Shown here piece by piece: positions 11,617 to 22,803 of a DNA stretch of 64,000 nt. Under the pieces are notes generated by a model that made no database searches, was not told where the DNA came from, and worked only from the letters and a program-made list of their open reading frames with translations. The stretch is from Laetiporus sulphureus 93-53. Lineage: Eukaryota; Basidiomycota; Agaricomycetes; Polyporales; Laetiporaceae. The DNA lies in assembly GCF_001632365.1 (NCBI RefSeq), contig NW_024468519.1, positions 692,831 to 756,830 on the forward strand, written 5' to 3'. Position numbers and translations under genes: made by a program. Every line of letters begins with the position of its first letter. The first letter of the stretch is position 1.

Positions 11617-12461
11617 NNNNNNNNNNNNNNNNNNNNNNNNNNNNNNNNNNNNNNNNNNNNNNNNNNNNNNNNNNNNNNNNNNNNNNNNNNNNNNNNNNNN
11701 NNNNNNNNNNNNNNNNNNNNNNNNNNNNNNNNNNNNNNNNNNNNNNNNNNNNNNNNNNNNNNNNNNNNNNNNNNNNNNNNNNNNNNNNNNNNNNNNNNNN
11801 NNNNNNNNNNNNNNNNNNNNNNNNNNNNNNNNNNNNNNNNNNNNNNNNNNNNNNNNNNNNNNNNNNNNNNNNNNNNNNNNNNNNNNNNNNNNNNNNNNNN
11901 NNNNNNNNNNNNNNNNNNNNNNNNNNNNNNNNNNNNNNNNNNNNNNNNNNNNNNNNNNNNNNNNNNNNNNNNNNNNNNNNNNNNNNNNNNNNNNNNNNNN
12001 NNNNNNNNNNNNNNNNNNNNNNNNNNNNNNNNNNNNNNNNNNNNNNNNNNNNNNNNNNNNNNNNNNNNNNNNNNNNNNNNNNNNNNNNNNNNNNNNNNNN
12101 NNNNNNNNNNNNNNNNNNNNNNNNNNNNNNNNNNNNNNNNNNNNNNNNNNNNNNNNNNNNNNNNNNNNNNNNNNNNNNNNNNNNNNNNNNNNNNNNNNNN
12201 NNNNNNNNNNNNNNNNNNNNNNNNNNNNNNNNNNNNNNNNNNNNNNNNNNNNNNNNNNNNNNNNNNNNNNNNNNNNNNNNNNNNNNNNNNNNNNNNNNNN
12301 NNNNNNNNNNNNNNNNNNNNNNNNNNNNNNNNNNNNNNNNNNNNNNNNNNNNNNNNNNNNNNNNNNNNNNNNNNNNNNNNNNNNNNNNNNNNNNNNNNNN
12401 NNNNNNNNNNNNNNNNNNNNNNNNNNNNNNNNNNNNNNNNNNNNNNNNNNNNNNNNNNNNN
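11617..12461. other. Assembly gap (845 Ns)
   Basis: The flanks match positions 15055 and 15843 of the next repeat unit. The missing part therefore probably equals about 787 bp holding the last codons of P450 copy 1 and its downstream spacer. Open frames translated through the Ns are meaningless. Confidence 0.95.
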
Positions 12462-12943
12462 TTTGGAGAAAGATTGAAGTCTCATCCCCAAGGCATATCA
12501 TACTTCGAAAAACGGTCGAGGTGAGTCGTTATCGACCTCTTTGCCACTGTACATGCTTCTCAGGCCGGGTTCTTGACACGCCACATGAAAAGTCAATCCA
12601 TGCGGTCAATTGATTGTTCGATAAGAGTATTGCATATTCTGACTGCAGCTTGGGATTGGACGTTAGTCTGATCAGTCATAATTCCACCCTCACACCATAG
12701 CGGTAAGTACTGCAGAGTTACAGAGGAAAAGCCAGCGGCACGTCAACGGCATTATTCGGCATGTCCCGGCATTCCCACCACGGTTCGACGGGTTGACCGG
12801 AAGCAGACCTATATCATATATCCTGCAGGTCATCCCCTCCCTCAAAGAAGTAGGTCTTAAAAGAAGGAGATATCATAGGTCCGCCTTGGGGAGACAAGAT
12901 GACACGATATGCGGACGACGCGCAATAATCATTCCAGAGACGT
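12462..12943. repeat. Spacer of repeat unit 1, upstream of P450 copy 2
   Basis: From the end of the gap (TTTGGAGAAAGATTGAAG) the sequence runs parallel to 15843-16344 at high identity. It includes the GATATGCGGACGACGCGCAA block before the TATA box. No gene is seen. This shared spacer shows that whole units of about 3.4 kb were duplicated, not only the coding region. Confidence 0.75.
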
Positions 12944-12949
12944 TTATAA
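12944..12949 (+). promoter_or_regulatory. TATA box of P450 copy 2
   Basis: TATAAA lies 63 bp before the ATG at 13007, at the same place as in copies 1 and 3. Confidence 0.6.
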
Positions 12950-13006
12950 ACGTGCCACGATATCCAGTGCGCAAGCTGTGGCTCCCGCTGTGATCTGCCC
13001 TCCAAC

Positions 13007-15088
13007 ATGGATTCGACACAACTCACGTACACCCTGCTCATTGCGATCCCGCTTCTGATCTTCCTCCACAGAAGGTCGAACCCTGTGAGTTGGACAGCTC
13101 GATGTGCCCCTTCGCTTCCATTGCTTCTTCAAAGCTTACAGACCTGCTCAACGTACCGTCAGCTGTATTCAATTCCTGCCGTCGGGTTTTCGGCCCCTCT
13201 ACTATCCTACATCGGGGCATACAACTTCACTCGAAATGCACGTGGATTGCTGAAGGAGGGATACGAGAAGGTACCTCTCTTCTTCTGGCCCATTTCGAGC
13301 TCATGAACGACGTCGATCTTAGCATAAAGGCTCCGTCTTCAGGGTCCCCATGATGGATCGCTGGGTTGTAATCTTTTGCGGTGCGAAGATGAACGACGAG
13401 CTGCGCAAGTTCCCAGACGATGAGATGTCCTTCTTAGATGCTGCGGAAGAAGTGCGAACACATGAATCTGAGTCGTTGATTGGTCTTGCTGATATACGGA
13501 TCATCCAATAGTTGGTGCAGATGAAGTACACGATCGCTCCCGAGGTCGCCGACCACCCGATCCACATTTCGGTAATCCGTGGCCCGCTCACGCGCAATTT
13601 CGGTGTTGTCCTTCCAGATGTCGTGGATGAAATTACCGTGGCCATGGAAGAACTGATCCCGATCAAGCATGACGGTAGGCGTCCAGAATCAAAGTGGCTA
13701 ACCGTCCTCACTAAGTCACGGACACGTAGAATGGGTGACCGTGCCAGGACTTTCCACCATGAGACAGATCGTTTGTCGTGCGAGTAACCGTGTGTTCGTC
13801 GGCCTTCCCTTCTGTAAGTCGAGAGTTCAACGGACTGTCATACCATGTCTCATCGCGTGCTAGGCCGCAACAAGGAATACCTGGATATAGCGTTAAACTT
13901 CACCGCTGACGTTGGAAAGGGACGGGCTATCATGATGGCCACCCCGACGATCCTTAAGCCGTATGTGATGGGTCTGCAATGCGGTTCCGAATATTACTGA
14001 TACCTGACATAGTCTGGTCGGTCGTTTGCTGCCTTGGTCACGAAGGGCTGTTCGACAGTTCTCTGCGATGATGAAGGCTGTCATAGAGGAGCGCATCAAA
14101 CAGCTGGAGAAGCACGGGAGAGACTGGAGTGATAAGCCTGTACGTACTACAATATACTACCTTGTCCAAATTTAACTTTTGTTGGTGTCCTTCAGAATAA
14201 TTTTATGACGTGGCTGGTGGAGGAAGCAATGGCCACTGGCAAGACCGTCGATCTGGTCGTACAAGCTCTGTTAGCCTCAAATTTCGTTGCGATACATACA
14301 TCATCTACAGTATGTGCGCTCTGCTATTTAGGCGCGGGTTTGATTGGACGCATCTCGTCGAACAGAGCATAACCCATGCCTTATTCCACCTAGCGGCCAA
14401 TCCCGAACACATACACCCTCTTCGAGAGGAAGTTGAAAGCTTCATTAAGACGGAAGGATGGACGAAGATCGCCTTGGGTAAGATGTGGAAGCTGGATAGC
14501 TTCATGCGAGAGTCTCAGAGAATGAACGGAATCGGATGCAGTACGTCTCCCTCCTTTGGATGCATATGTGAAACGAAAGATATGACGTCGCATCATTCCT
14601 AGTCTCTATCATCCGCAAAGTGTTAAAAGACGTAACACTGTCCGATGGGACTGTCATTCCGGCCGGCACAATTGTCGGATCAGCTGCAGAATCTACGCAC
14701 TATGACGATGAAAGCTACGACCTACCTTACGACTTCCGGCCGTATCGGTTCTCTGACATGCGAGCCGAAGAGAGTGACCGTATCAAGCACCAGTACGTCA
14801 GCACATCGCCCGAATACATACCATTTGGCCACGGGAAACACGCCTGGTGCGTTGATTTGCTGTTCATGTCAACACGGCGATGTTAACTTGATTGTTGTCT
14901 CCAGCCCAGGGCGGTTCTTTGCTGCGAATGAGCTCAAGACGGCACTTGCTTATATCGTTATGAATTACGACGTGAAGTTCGGGGGTGACGGTACTCGACC
15001 GATCAACCGTTGGTTCGGTAGTTCTGTCATCCCGGATCCTATGGCGCAAGTGATGTTCCGCAAACGCCAACAGAATACTACGGTGTAG
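13007..15088 (+). CDS. Cytochrome P450 monooxygenase, copy 2 (ent-kaurene-oxidase-like, intact)
   Basis: Eleven exons sum to 1503 nt (500 residues): 13007-13084, 13163-13270, 13323-13451, 13512-13674, 13730-13813, 13864-13960, 14013-14139, 14196-14309, 14366-14540, 14603-14846 and 14905-15088. An N-terminal membrane anchor (TLLIAIPLLIFLHRR) would fix it to the ER. Visible P450 landmarks are an I-helix with AIHTSST in place of the usual AGxDT, the K-helix ExxR in MRESQRMNG, the PERF-like FRPYRFSD, and the heme loop FGHGKHACPGRFFAANELK with the Cys ligand. This combination is typical of the Agaricomycete families related to ent-kaurene oxidase. The apparent stop at 13509-13511 is the acceptor of a 60-nt intron. 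The substrate is unknown; no terpene cyclase or other pathway gene lies near. Confidence 0.88.
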
Positions 15089-16344
15089 GTCACGCTGTCA
15101 TCAGCGGCTTTGATGCGGGCTCCTCGTTTATACCTAGAATAAACTGCTTATGATACACCGAACCATGCGGGACGATGACTTCAATTCATATGTGCGTCTC
15201 TGCAGTTTTGATATGCTGTTGTACGTTTTGTCTGTATGCCACTACTTCGGGCAATAGCTATGAGCTATTTCAAGGACATGGCGACTGGTATCATATTCTG
15301 GGAGGACAGACATTGTCCAGCGTCACGGACAATCATCTTTTCTGGAATTTAGCTCTGACATGACGGTCCATCAACATTGGCTGGTGACTCGGAGTGTACT
15401 GGTATTTCTTGTCCTCAGCGTCAGTACTATGTGAAACCCAGTATGTCGAATTTTCCGGTCTAAGCACAGTGAAGGCAAATCCCATGTCCAGGGAGCATAG
15501 TCAAACTACCAAGGTATGTACATCTCGAAATCCGTTATTTATTAACTAGTGCTGCCCTCAGATCCTATCGTACGAGGCCCACCAGTTGCTAAGGGCACGT
15601 CGCTACGCGTCCGACCCGGCCACTTCTCCCCGCTTGCGACAGGAGCGTGTCTCCTTCCAACACGGTACCTTGTGCTTGAGGCCTGGACCGAACGGCGCTA
15701 CTGAGTCCCGCCGTCCTCGAGCGACATAGGAGACCCTCGCGCTCACTGCGCCAGCGCCATCGAGAGCACTGATGGAGGCGATGTTGCATGCCCGATTTTG
15801 TACTGAGCAAATATTCATGAATGTTCCAGCATTAGCAGAATGTTTGGAGAAAGATTGAAGTCTCATCCCCAAGGCATATCATACTTCGAAAAACGGTCGA
15901 GGTGAGTCGTTATCGACCTCTTTGTCACTGTACATATTTCTCAGGCCGGGTTCTTGACACTCCACGTGAGAAATCAACCCATGCGGTCAAGTGAATGTTC
16001 GATAAGAGTATTGCATATTCTGACTGCAGCTTGGGATTGGACGTTAGTCTGTTGAGTCATAATCCCACCCTGACACCATGCTAGTACTACAGAGTTACAC
16101 AGAAGAAGCCAGCGGCACATCAATGGCATTATACGGCATGTCTCGGCGTTCCCACCAGTGACCACGAGACGACACGGGTTCGAATTTCGAAAGGGCGTAC
16201 TAATACGGGGTGACCGGAAGCAATCCAATGTCATCATCCTGCAGGTCATCCCCTCTCTCAAAGGAGGAGATATTATAGGTCCGCCTTGGGGAGACAAGAT
16301 GGCACGATATGCGGACGACGCGCAATAATCATTCCAGAGACATT
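15089..16344. repeat. Spacer between P450 copies 2 and 3
   Basis: The first 280 bp resemble the region after copy 3 (18498-18740), with GATGCGGG.TC.TCGTTTAT and CTGTATGC..CTACTTCGG. The part from 15843 resembles the spacer after the gap. The block at 15420-15840 is not repeated after copy 3. No gene is supported. Confidence 0.65.
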
Positions 16345-16350
16345 TATAAA
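16345..16350 (+). promoter_or_regulatory. TATA box of P450 copy 3
   Basis: TATAAA lies 62 bp before the ATG at 16407 in the same conserved block as copies 1 and 2. Confidence 0.6.
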
Positions 16351-16406
16351 CGTGCCACTATATCCGGTGCGCAAGCTGTGGCTCCCGCCGTGATTTGACT
16401 TCCAAC

Positions 16407-18497
16407 ATGGATTCGACACAGCTGATGTACACCCTGCTCATTGCGTTCCCGCTTCTGATCTTCATCCACAGAAGGTCGAACCCTGTGAGTTAGACAGCTC
16501 GATGTGCCCCTTCGCTTCCATTACTTCTTTAAAGACACGCTCAACGAACCTTTAGCTGTATTCTATTCCTGCTGTCGGTTTTTCGGCCCCCTTACTATCA
16601 TACATCGGAGCCTACAAGTTCACGCGAAATGCACGTGAATTACTGCAGGAAGGATACGAGAAGGTATGTCTCTCCTTCTGGGTCATTTCGAGCTGATGAA
16701 TGACATGGATCTTAGCACAAAGGCTCTGTCTTCAGGGTCCCGATGGTGGATCGCTGGCTTATAATTTTCTGCGGTGCAAAGATGAATGAAGAGCTGCGCA
16801 AATTCCCAGACGATGAAATGTCCTTCTTGGATGCTGCGGAAGAAGTGCGAACACATGAGCCTGAGCCGGCGATTGGTCTTGCTAATGAATCATTCAATAG
16901 TTCGTGCAGCCGAAGTACACGATCGGCGTTACCGAAGTCGTCGACAACCCGATCCACATATCGGTGATTCGCGGTCCACTCACGCGCAACCTTGCTGTTC
17001 TTCTTCCGGGCATCATGGATGAAATCAGCGTGGCCATGGAAGAGCTGATCCCGATCAAGGATAACGGTAGGTGTTCACAATCAAAACGGCCGCCCGTTCT
17101 CATTGTGTCACGGTCATGTAGAATGGGTGACTGTGCCAGGTCTTTCCACCATGAGACAGGTTATTACTCGTACGACTAGCCGCGTGTTTGTCGGATTTCC
17201 CTTCTGTAAGTCGAGAGCTCAATGGACTGTTGCTCCGTACTCATCGCTGAGCAGGTCGCAACAAGGAGTACCTGGATATAGCATTTAACTTCACCGCTGA
17301 TGTTAGGAAGGGACGAGCAATCATGACTGTCACTCCGACGATCCTAAAGCCGTGCGTGACGGTCCGTAGTGCAATCTCGAACAATACTGATGCCTGACAT
17401 AGTCTGGTCGGTCGTTTGCTGCCTTGGTCACGAAGGACTATTCGGCGATTTTCTGCGATGGTGAAGCCTGCCATAGAGGAGCGCATCAAGCAGCTGGAGG
17501 AGCATGGGAGAGACTGGGGTGATAAGCCTGTACGTGCTACATATTATCATCTTGTCTTTACTTAACGTTTTGCCTGTGTCCTTCAGAATAACTATATGAC
17601 GTGGCTGGTGGAAGAAGCAATGGGGGCTGGCAAGACCGTCGACTCGGATCTGGTCATGCAAGCTCTGTTATTCTCAAACTTCGCTGCGATGCATTCATCA
17701 TCCACAGTACGTGCGCTCTGTTATGACTTTGTTTAGGCGCGGGATTGATTTGACGCATCTCATCGAACAGAGCATAACTCATGCCTTATTCACCTTAGCG
17801 GCCAATCCAGAACACATACACCCTCTTCGGGAGGAAGTTGAAAGCGTCATCAAGACGGAAGGATGGACGAGGATTGCTTTGGACAAGATGTGGAAGCTGG
17901 ACAGCTTCATGCGAGAGTCGCAGAGAATGAATGGAGTCGCATGCAGTAAGTGTCTCCCTCCTTTAAATGCCAATGTGAAACAAAAAGATCTCAACTCGAA
18001 TCGCTCCCTAGTCTCGATAATCCGCAAAGCGTTAAAAGACGTTACACTGTCCGATGGGACTGTCATTCCGGCCGGCACAATCGTCGGATCAGCTGCAGAC
18101 GCTACGCACTATGACGATGAAAGCTACAACATTCCTCATGACTTCAAGCCGTACCGGTTCTCTAACATGCGAGCCAAGGAGAGCGACCGTATTAAGCACC
18201 AGTACGTCAGCACGTCGCCTGAATACATACCATTCGGCCACGGGAAACACGCCTGGTGCGTTGATTTGCTGATCGTTTTAATACGGGGATGCTGACTTGA
18301 TTGTTGTCTCCAGCCCAGGCCGGTTCTTTGTCGCCAATGAGCTCAAGGCGGTGCTTGCTTATATCGTCCTGAATTACGACGTGAAGTTCGGGGGTGACGG
18401 TACACGGCCGAGCAACCACTGGTTCGGTATCTTAATCGTCCCGGATCCTACGGCGGAGGTGATGTTCCGTAAACGCCAGCCGAATACCTTAGTGTAA
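16407..18497 (+). CDS. Cytochrome P450 monooxygenase, copy 3 (intact)
   Basis: Same exon plan as copy 2, with exon 1 at 16407-16484 and the stop TAA at 18495-18497. I followed the frame through all junctions and found no break. The acceptor in CAATAG near 16899 again looks like a stop in the unspliced frame. Differences from copy 2 include a two-residue insertion before the I-helix (KTVDSDLVMQ), I-helix AMHSSST, K-helix ESQRMNGVAC and ending RKRQPNTLV. The heme loop FGHGKHACPGRFFVANELK is complete. Introns are more diverged from copies 1 and 2 than those two are from each other, so this is an older duplicate. Probable ER-anchored monooxygenase; substrate unknown. Confidence 0.85.
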
Positions 18498-18925
18498 GTC
18501 AGGATGGCATCAAAGGCTTTGATGCGGGTTCTCGTTTATCCCTAGAATTGGAACTGCAGAGACGCACGAATGAAGAATAAGTCATCCTCTCGTATGATGC
18601 GGTGTATCACAGCAGTCTTGCATTCATGTTGTACTTGTCTTGCTGTATGCGGCTACTTCGGCGCAATGGTTATGAGCCATTTCAACATGGCAACTGATCT
18701 TGTTCTCGGAGCCCAGGACAGACATCATGATGCATCATAAACAATCATGGAGCTCTTTGACATGGAGCTCTTTAACGCGTTGGATAAGATAAAATGTGAG
18801 ATTGTCTTGTGGGTTGCACTACTGATTCGATCATCTTGTCACCGTCCTGTAGTTGCTGCAAGCCTGAGGATATCTGCCAGGTTCTCTTACCTTATCACAA
18901 TTCAGACATCATATCTAAGGCATCT
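18498..18925. repeat. 3' spacer of repeat unit 3
   Basis: The first 240 bp match the spacer after copy 2 imperfectly; the rest is unmatched. No gene is seen. Confidence 0.45.
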
Positions 18926-19735
18926 AATACCGATTCTTCTCCTTTTCCCGCAGCAATTCTTGATGGAGTTTGGCGGCGGAGCGCCAGCTTGAGGGGCCCG
19001 GAAGCGACCAGCGCAACCGGCACGGGAGCGTAAATAATACGTGCGGCGCGCAGTGTATATAAGTAGGACGCACCGTATATGAAGGGCCATCCGTTAGGCC
19101 CGGTGGAGCTTCTAGGATGGTGCGGCCCCGGTGTTACCTATGTCACCTTCCTGCCTCATGGGCGCAAGGAGTGAGAGCCCGCTTAGGGCCACAAACGATC
19201 AGGGAGTACAGTATTGGTACGGGTGCGTATTTATACGATATTCTGCCCTTCCGACGTACTCGCCCGCTCTGTTTCCAGACACCGCCCTGCGACGGGTTTC
19301 AGCCGTCGCTTGGCGCTCGTTCCTCCCGACGCATTGAGCGTGCCGTCGGTTGGTGTAAGGGTATGGCAGGCCAAATGGAGTTAGCCACCGAGGAGCGCCA
19401 CCAAGAACTGGCAGCCGATCGGAATTAGCCGAGGGCGACAGAAAAACCTACGCGTAGATACTCTATTCTCACTCGCTAATACACGGCTTGACTTGGTTTA
19501 CATCGTGTTCGCTAAGGCCACGGGCATAGCCCTTATAGTCGGCCACTTCCAACGGAGCTATTTTTCAAGAATAGGCTTTCAGTCTCTCGGCTCCAAGTTG
19601 AGACGCGGACGTTCGCACTCAATTCTATGGAGCTTATTCGCGTGCCTCGGCTCCATCGAACATCGTTCGTTCTGTAGCATATGACATTTGACTGGTGCGC
19701 AGTGATTAGGCTCCGCTACGTCCAGCCTCGCGTAC
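18926..19735. repeat. Right flank paralogue of the array with a GC-rich insert at about 18970-19560
   Basis: The outer parts match 8490-8535 and 8795-8980. The central 600 bp are GC-rich, unlike the surroundings, and carry a TATA-like GTATATAAGTAG near 19057. The insert could be a solo LTR or another short mobile element. I could not find clear TG..CA termini or a target-site duplication, so the class stays open. Confidence 0.35.
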
Positions 19736-19841
19736 ATGGCATGAATGCCATCTGCGAGGTTGTTTTCATCTATGAGCAATCACACTGTACGCCGGTATCG
19801 CTCACTCGATGTTCCATAATATTCATCAGCTGGAGCTGGCG

Positions 19842-20940
19842 CTTGAACTGCAGAACATGGCGGCGGACTTTCGCTGGAAACTCGACCAGGCTTGGTAGGA
19901 AAGTGAGTATGGGGCGAAATGATTCAGGCGCTGAACGCATACGATGGTTCTCAAAGCGCAGGAATCATGCCTCGCAATCTTCGACTCAATCTTCCGCAAT
20001 GCCCTGTCCAGGCTCCAGTCCGCAGAAAATAAGGGGACGAGTAACATCGCGGGAGCGCTGAAAGGGCCTGTGTTGTCTTGATGAACTTTAACTTTCGCAA
20101 CGACCTGCCAGGAATCGTGATTGACATATGTCATTGAAACATAGAAGGATAGCATCCCTGTGATGTGTCTCACCCGCGATGCGCTGCCTGCGCATCGTCT
20201 TGATAATAGAATTATCATTCGGACAGCGGCTCCCATTGGGGCACAGCCCCTTCCTGTTGTTCCTACAGAGAGTCCGATACATGTCCCCCTGTCAATTCAG
20301 AGTCATCAGTGCTGATATAATGTTCGAAGCTGGAGATTAAGATATGCCCTTCTGGCCATCCGCAGGATAGTTGATTATACCAGGGTCCAGCGGCAGCCAC
20401 CTTGTCCTCAAGATTCTTGGTAGCGACATTGATAGGAAGTCCTCGACCGCGTTTGTACGGTAGCGGCGGCTTCATGGCTGCCGTTGGTGCGCTCCGTAAG
20501 CACGAGCCGCCACCCACTGGAATTGCACGCGGGGACACCAAAGACGTCCCTTCCAGCGATGTATGCTAGCACAAGCTCGCGGCTGGCGGGGGATGGATTC
20601 GCGACATCCACAAGAGCTTTCAATCGCACGATGTCCATGATTGTGTGGTTATACCGTGCTTCGCAGGGCTTCCAGTGGGCGTACGTTGCTGTAATGTCAC
20701 CACATCTCCCGTAATAGGCAATGTGTGGGCAGATCGTGAGAGTCGCGGTCTCTGAGATCTGAGTCCACGGGAGACATATTGGCTCATATTGGGCAGGCTG
20801 ATTGCGAAGAGCGCGCTTTGAGTCAGAGTTATTCGGTGGCGTCTAGTAATAGAAGGCGTTAAAGGATGCCCCGAGTACTTCGAGGCATGCGACAACATCG
20901 CTTGGCGTCCTCGGAATTTTCACCGCCGTCACCAGAAAAT
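19842..20940. repeat. Dispersed 1.1-kb duplicated segment, copy A (partner at 62452-63440), possible hypothetical gene
   Basis: This matches 62452-63440 in the same orientation at roughly 80-85% by eye. One block (20470-20740) aligns with no indels. On the minus strand it reads CPHIAYYGRCGD, then VDVANPSPASRELVLAYIAG and VPACNSSGWRLVLTERTNGS; the partner reads the same with conservative changes. A second indel-free block is at 20045-20165. Between them there are small indels (7 bp and 1 bp), which fit introns or decay. I do not recognise the family. A plus-strand frame (LAIFDSIFRNALSRLQSAEN) is also partly conserved, so the coding strand is not settled. Confidence 0.5.
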
Positions 20941-21107
20941 ACCTGTGCTATTAGTAAGCCCTCATCTGAACCTTGCTCTCTGCATTCATGTCCGGTCAAT
21001 CAGGCCTTATATAAAGATGCGTCGCGCACCAATGGGCATCCTTAAAGTTCCTCCGAGAACTGCTCTCTTTTGCATTGACCATTGTCACCGACGTTGATAG
21101 CTCTACA

Positions 21108-22803
21108 ATGTCGAATGCATCAGCTGCAAATATATTGGCTCAGGAAGGAGTGGACTTCTTACAGCAAACGTGAGGACGACGATGCTTCCGAGGTGTTCAC
21201 CCGACGAGCCTGCAATCACGTCACAGATACGCTTATGCCTACTGCTATCTCGCAACTATGGGTACGCCCCGGGTTGGACCATCCTAGGCATTTGAACTCG
21301 ACTCACAGACTGGACATGTTCAACCCTCGTTCTCTTTGAGCACATTGTGACCTTCTCTGACGAGGTTCACGTCATCTGGCGGGCTAGGTTGACCACTGTC
21401 ATGGTCATGTTTGTCCTCAACCGTTATCTGCTCATGATACGGGTCGTTAGTAATGCACTGACTGTCTCCTCGTGGCACACTCCACTGGTAAGTCATGTAG
21501 TGTCGTGCTGCGAGTGTATCGAGCACTCACAATCTATGCGCACACAGAGGTGAGCGGGGACGACCGCACCGTATGTTCAACGCGGTTGATAGATCGTCGC
21601 AGCTGTGAGGCTGTGAACCTTTTGGCAAACGGGACGAGTATTGTTCTGGAGGCTGTGACAGCAAGTCAGAGATTGTTCGACCTCAAATCTCATGAAGAGA
21701 CTGATCGATATTTTGTTAGGCTTTTCCGCTTTCCGCACATATGCTATTAGTGGACACCAGATCGTCCCTGCATCGCTAGTATTGCTACTGGGGCTAGCGC
21801 CAGTCGGCGCCAACGTCGTGAGTATATATGTTCTCCACCATCATATGTCTGCTGAGCACCTCTGGGCAGTTTGAAGATATAAGAAGATCATACGCGTTCA
21901 TCATTTACGTAGACAGCCATCCAGTTTGTACCTCTTACCTACTCTATTCCATAGCGTTAGGGAAGAAGTAAGTGCCACGTCCACCTCTCCGACGTCGGCA
22001 CTCCTAGCACTGACCCTCCTTTGCGTAGACGTGAGTTTGAAGAACACCGATAATCTGTTGCTCTGACACGCACGATTCCCGCAGTTGTCTTCATCGGGCG
22101 CATCTGCCCGGCTGTATCCGATCTGATCGTGCTCCTTGTCACTTGGTTCAAAACATCCCGGCTCGCGATAGAAGTGTGGAAGCGACGGTTAACAGGGTCG
22201 ATCGCGACGGTGCTGATGAGAGACGGTGAGTACGTGTGGCTCTTGATGCACACAATGCCTTACAAGCAGCCCATTCAAGGCACACTCTACTTCACGTACG
22301 TCGGGCTCTGTCACAGTACCTTGTCATGACTCTGTTCTTCCACCGTTCCTTAAGGCCCTTCTGCTTCTCGACATCCTCGAGATCGTGATCAAAGTCCGCT
22401 ACAATGACTTACAGGCAAGTTTACCCATGCAAATGCATGGCCCGCTCTCAGGTAGCATTCAAGCAGAATACCGCAAACTACGTAGGAATTTTCCTGCCAC
22501 CGTAAGCGACCGATCGTACCCAATTCAGCTCAACTCATGCTTACCGAGTCAATCAGAATCTCATCAATCTTGATATCACGCTTCATCCTCAACCTACGGC
22601 AGGTGTCCCTCGGCAGCATGGGCTTGAATACGACTTCTCACAGCTCCCAGAACACGCCGGACTTTCCCTCTCGCCTGGTTGGCAACTTTGGCGCCGAGGT
22701 CCAGCATACGTCTCTTGTTTTTGAAAATGTCGAGGATAACACTGAGGACGAGCAGAACATCAGTGGGGACTGTGAGGTCTACGAGTTGGCGCAGGTGCAG
22801 TAG
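21108..22803 (+). CDS. DUF6533-family multi-pass membrane protein
   Basis: The gene starts at 21108 (MSNASAANILAQEGVDFLQQ) and is cut by many short introns. Recognisable pieces in order are TYAYAYCYLATMDWTCSTLV, FEHIVTFSDEVHVIW, LTTVMVMFVLNRYLLMIRV, FSAFRTYAISGHQIVPASLV, GLAPVGANV, IGRICPAVSDLIVLLVTW, LMRDG joined to TLYFT, and ILISRFILNLRQVSLGS. The D/E..ltF..Ev..iW, NRY, FSa.RtyA and ISRF.LNLRQ motifs define the Agaricomycete DUF6533 proteins, which are predicted to have about seven membrane helices and no known function. The tail is acidic and ends at 22803. Not every intron was resolved, so a break in the middle cannot be excluded. Confidence 0.72.

Noticed and set aside
11392..12501. Long frames of more than 300 codons on both strands
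   Set aside because: They run through the N gap and have no real sequence content.
9564..16960. In-frame TAG/TAA codons suggesting that P450 copies 1-3 are all pseudogenes
   Set aside because: They coincide with the acceptor of a 56-60-nt intron with a good GTGCGA donor. Splicing restores the conserved family sequence. Only copy 1 has true frame breaks.
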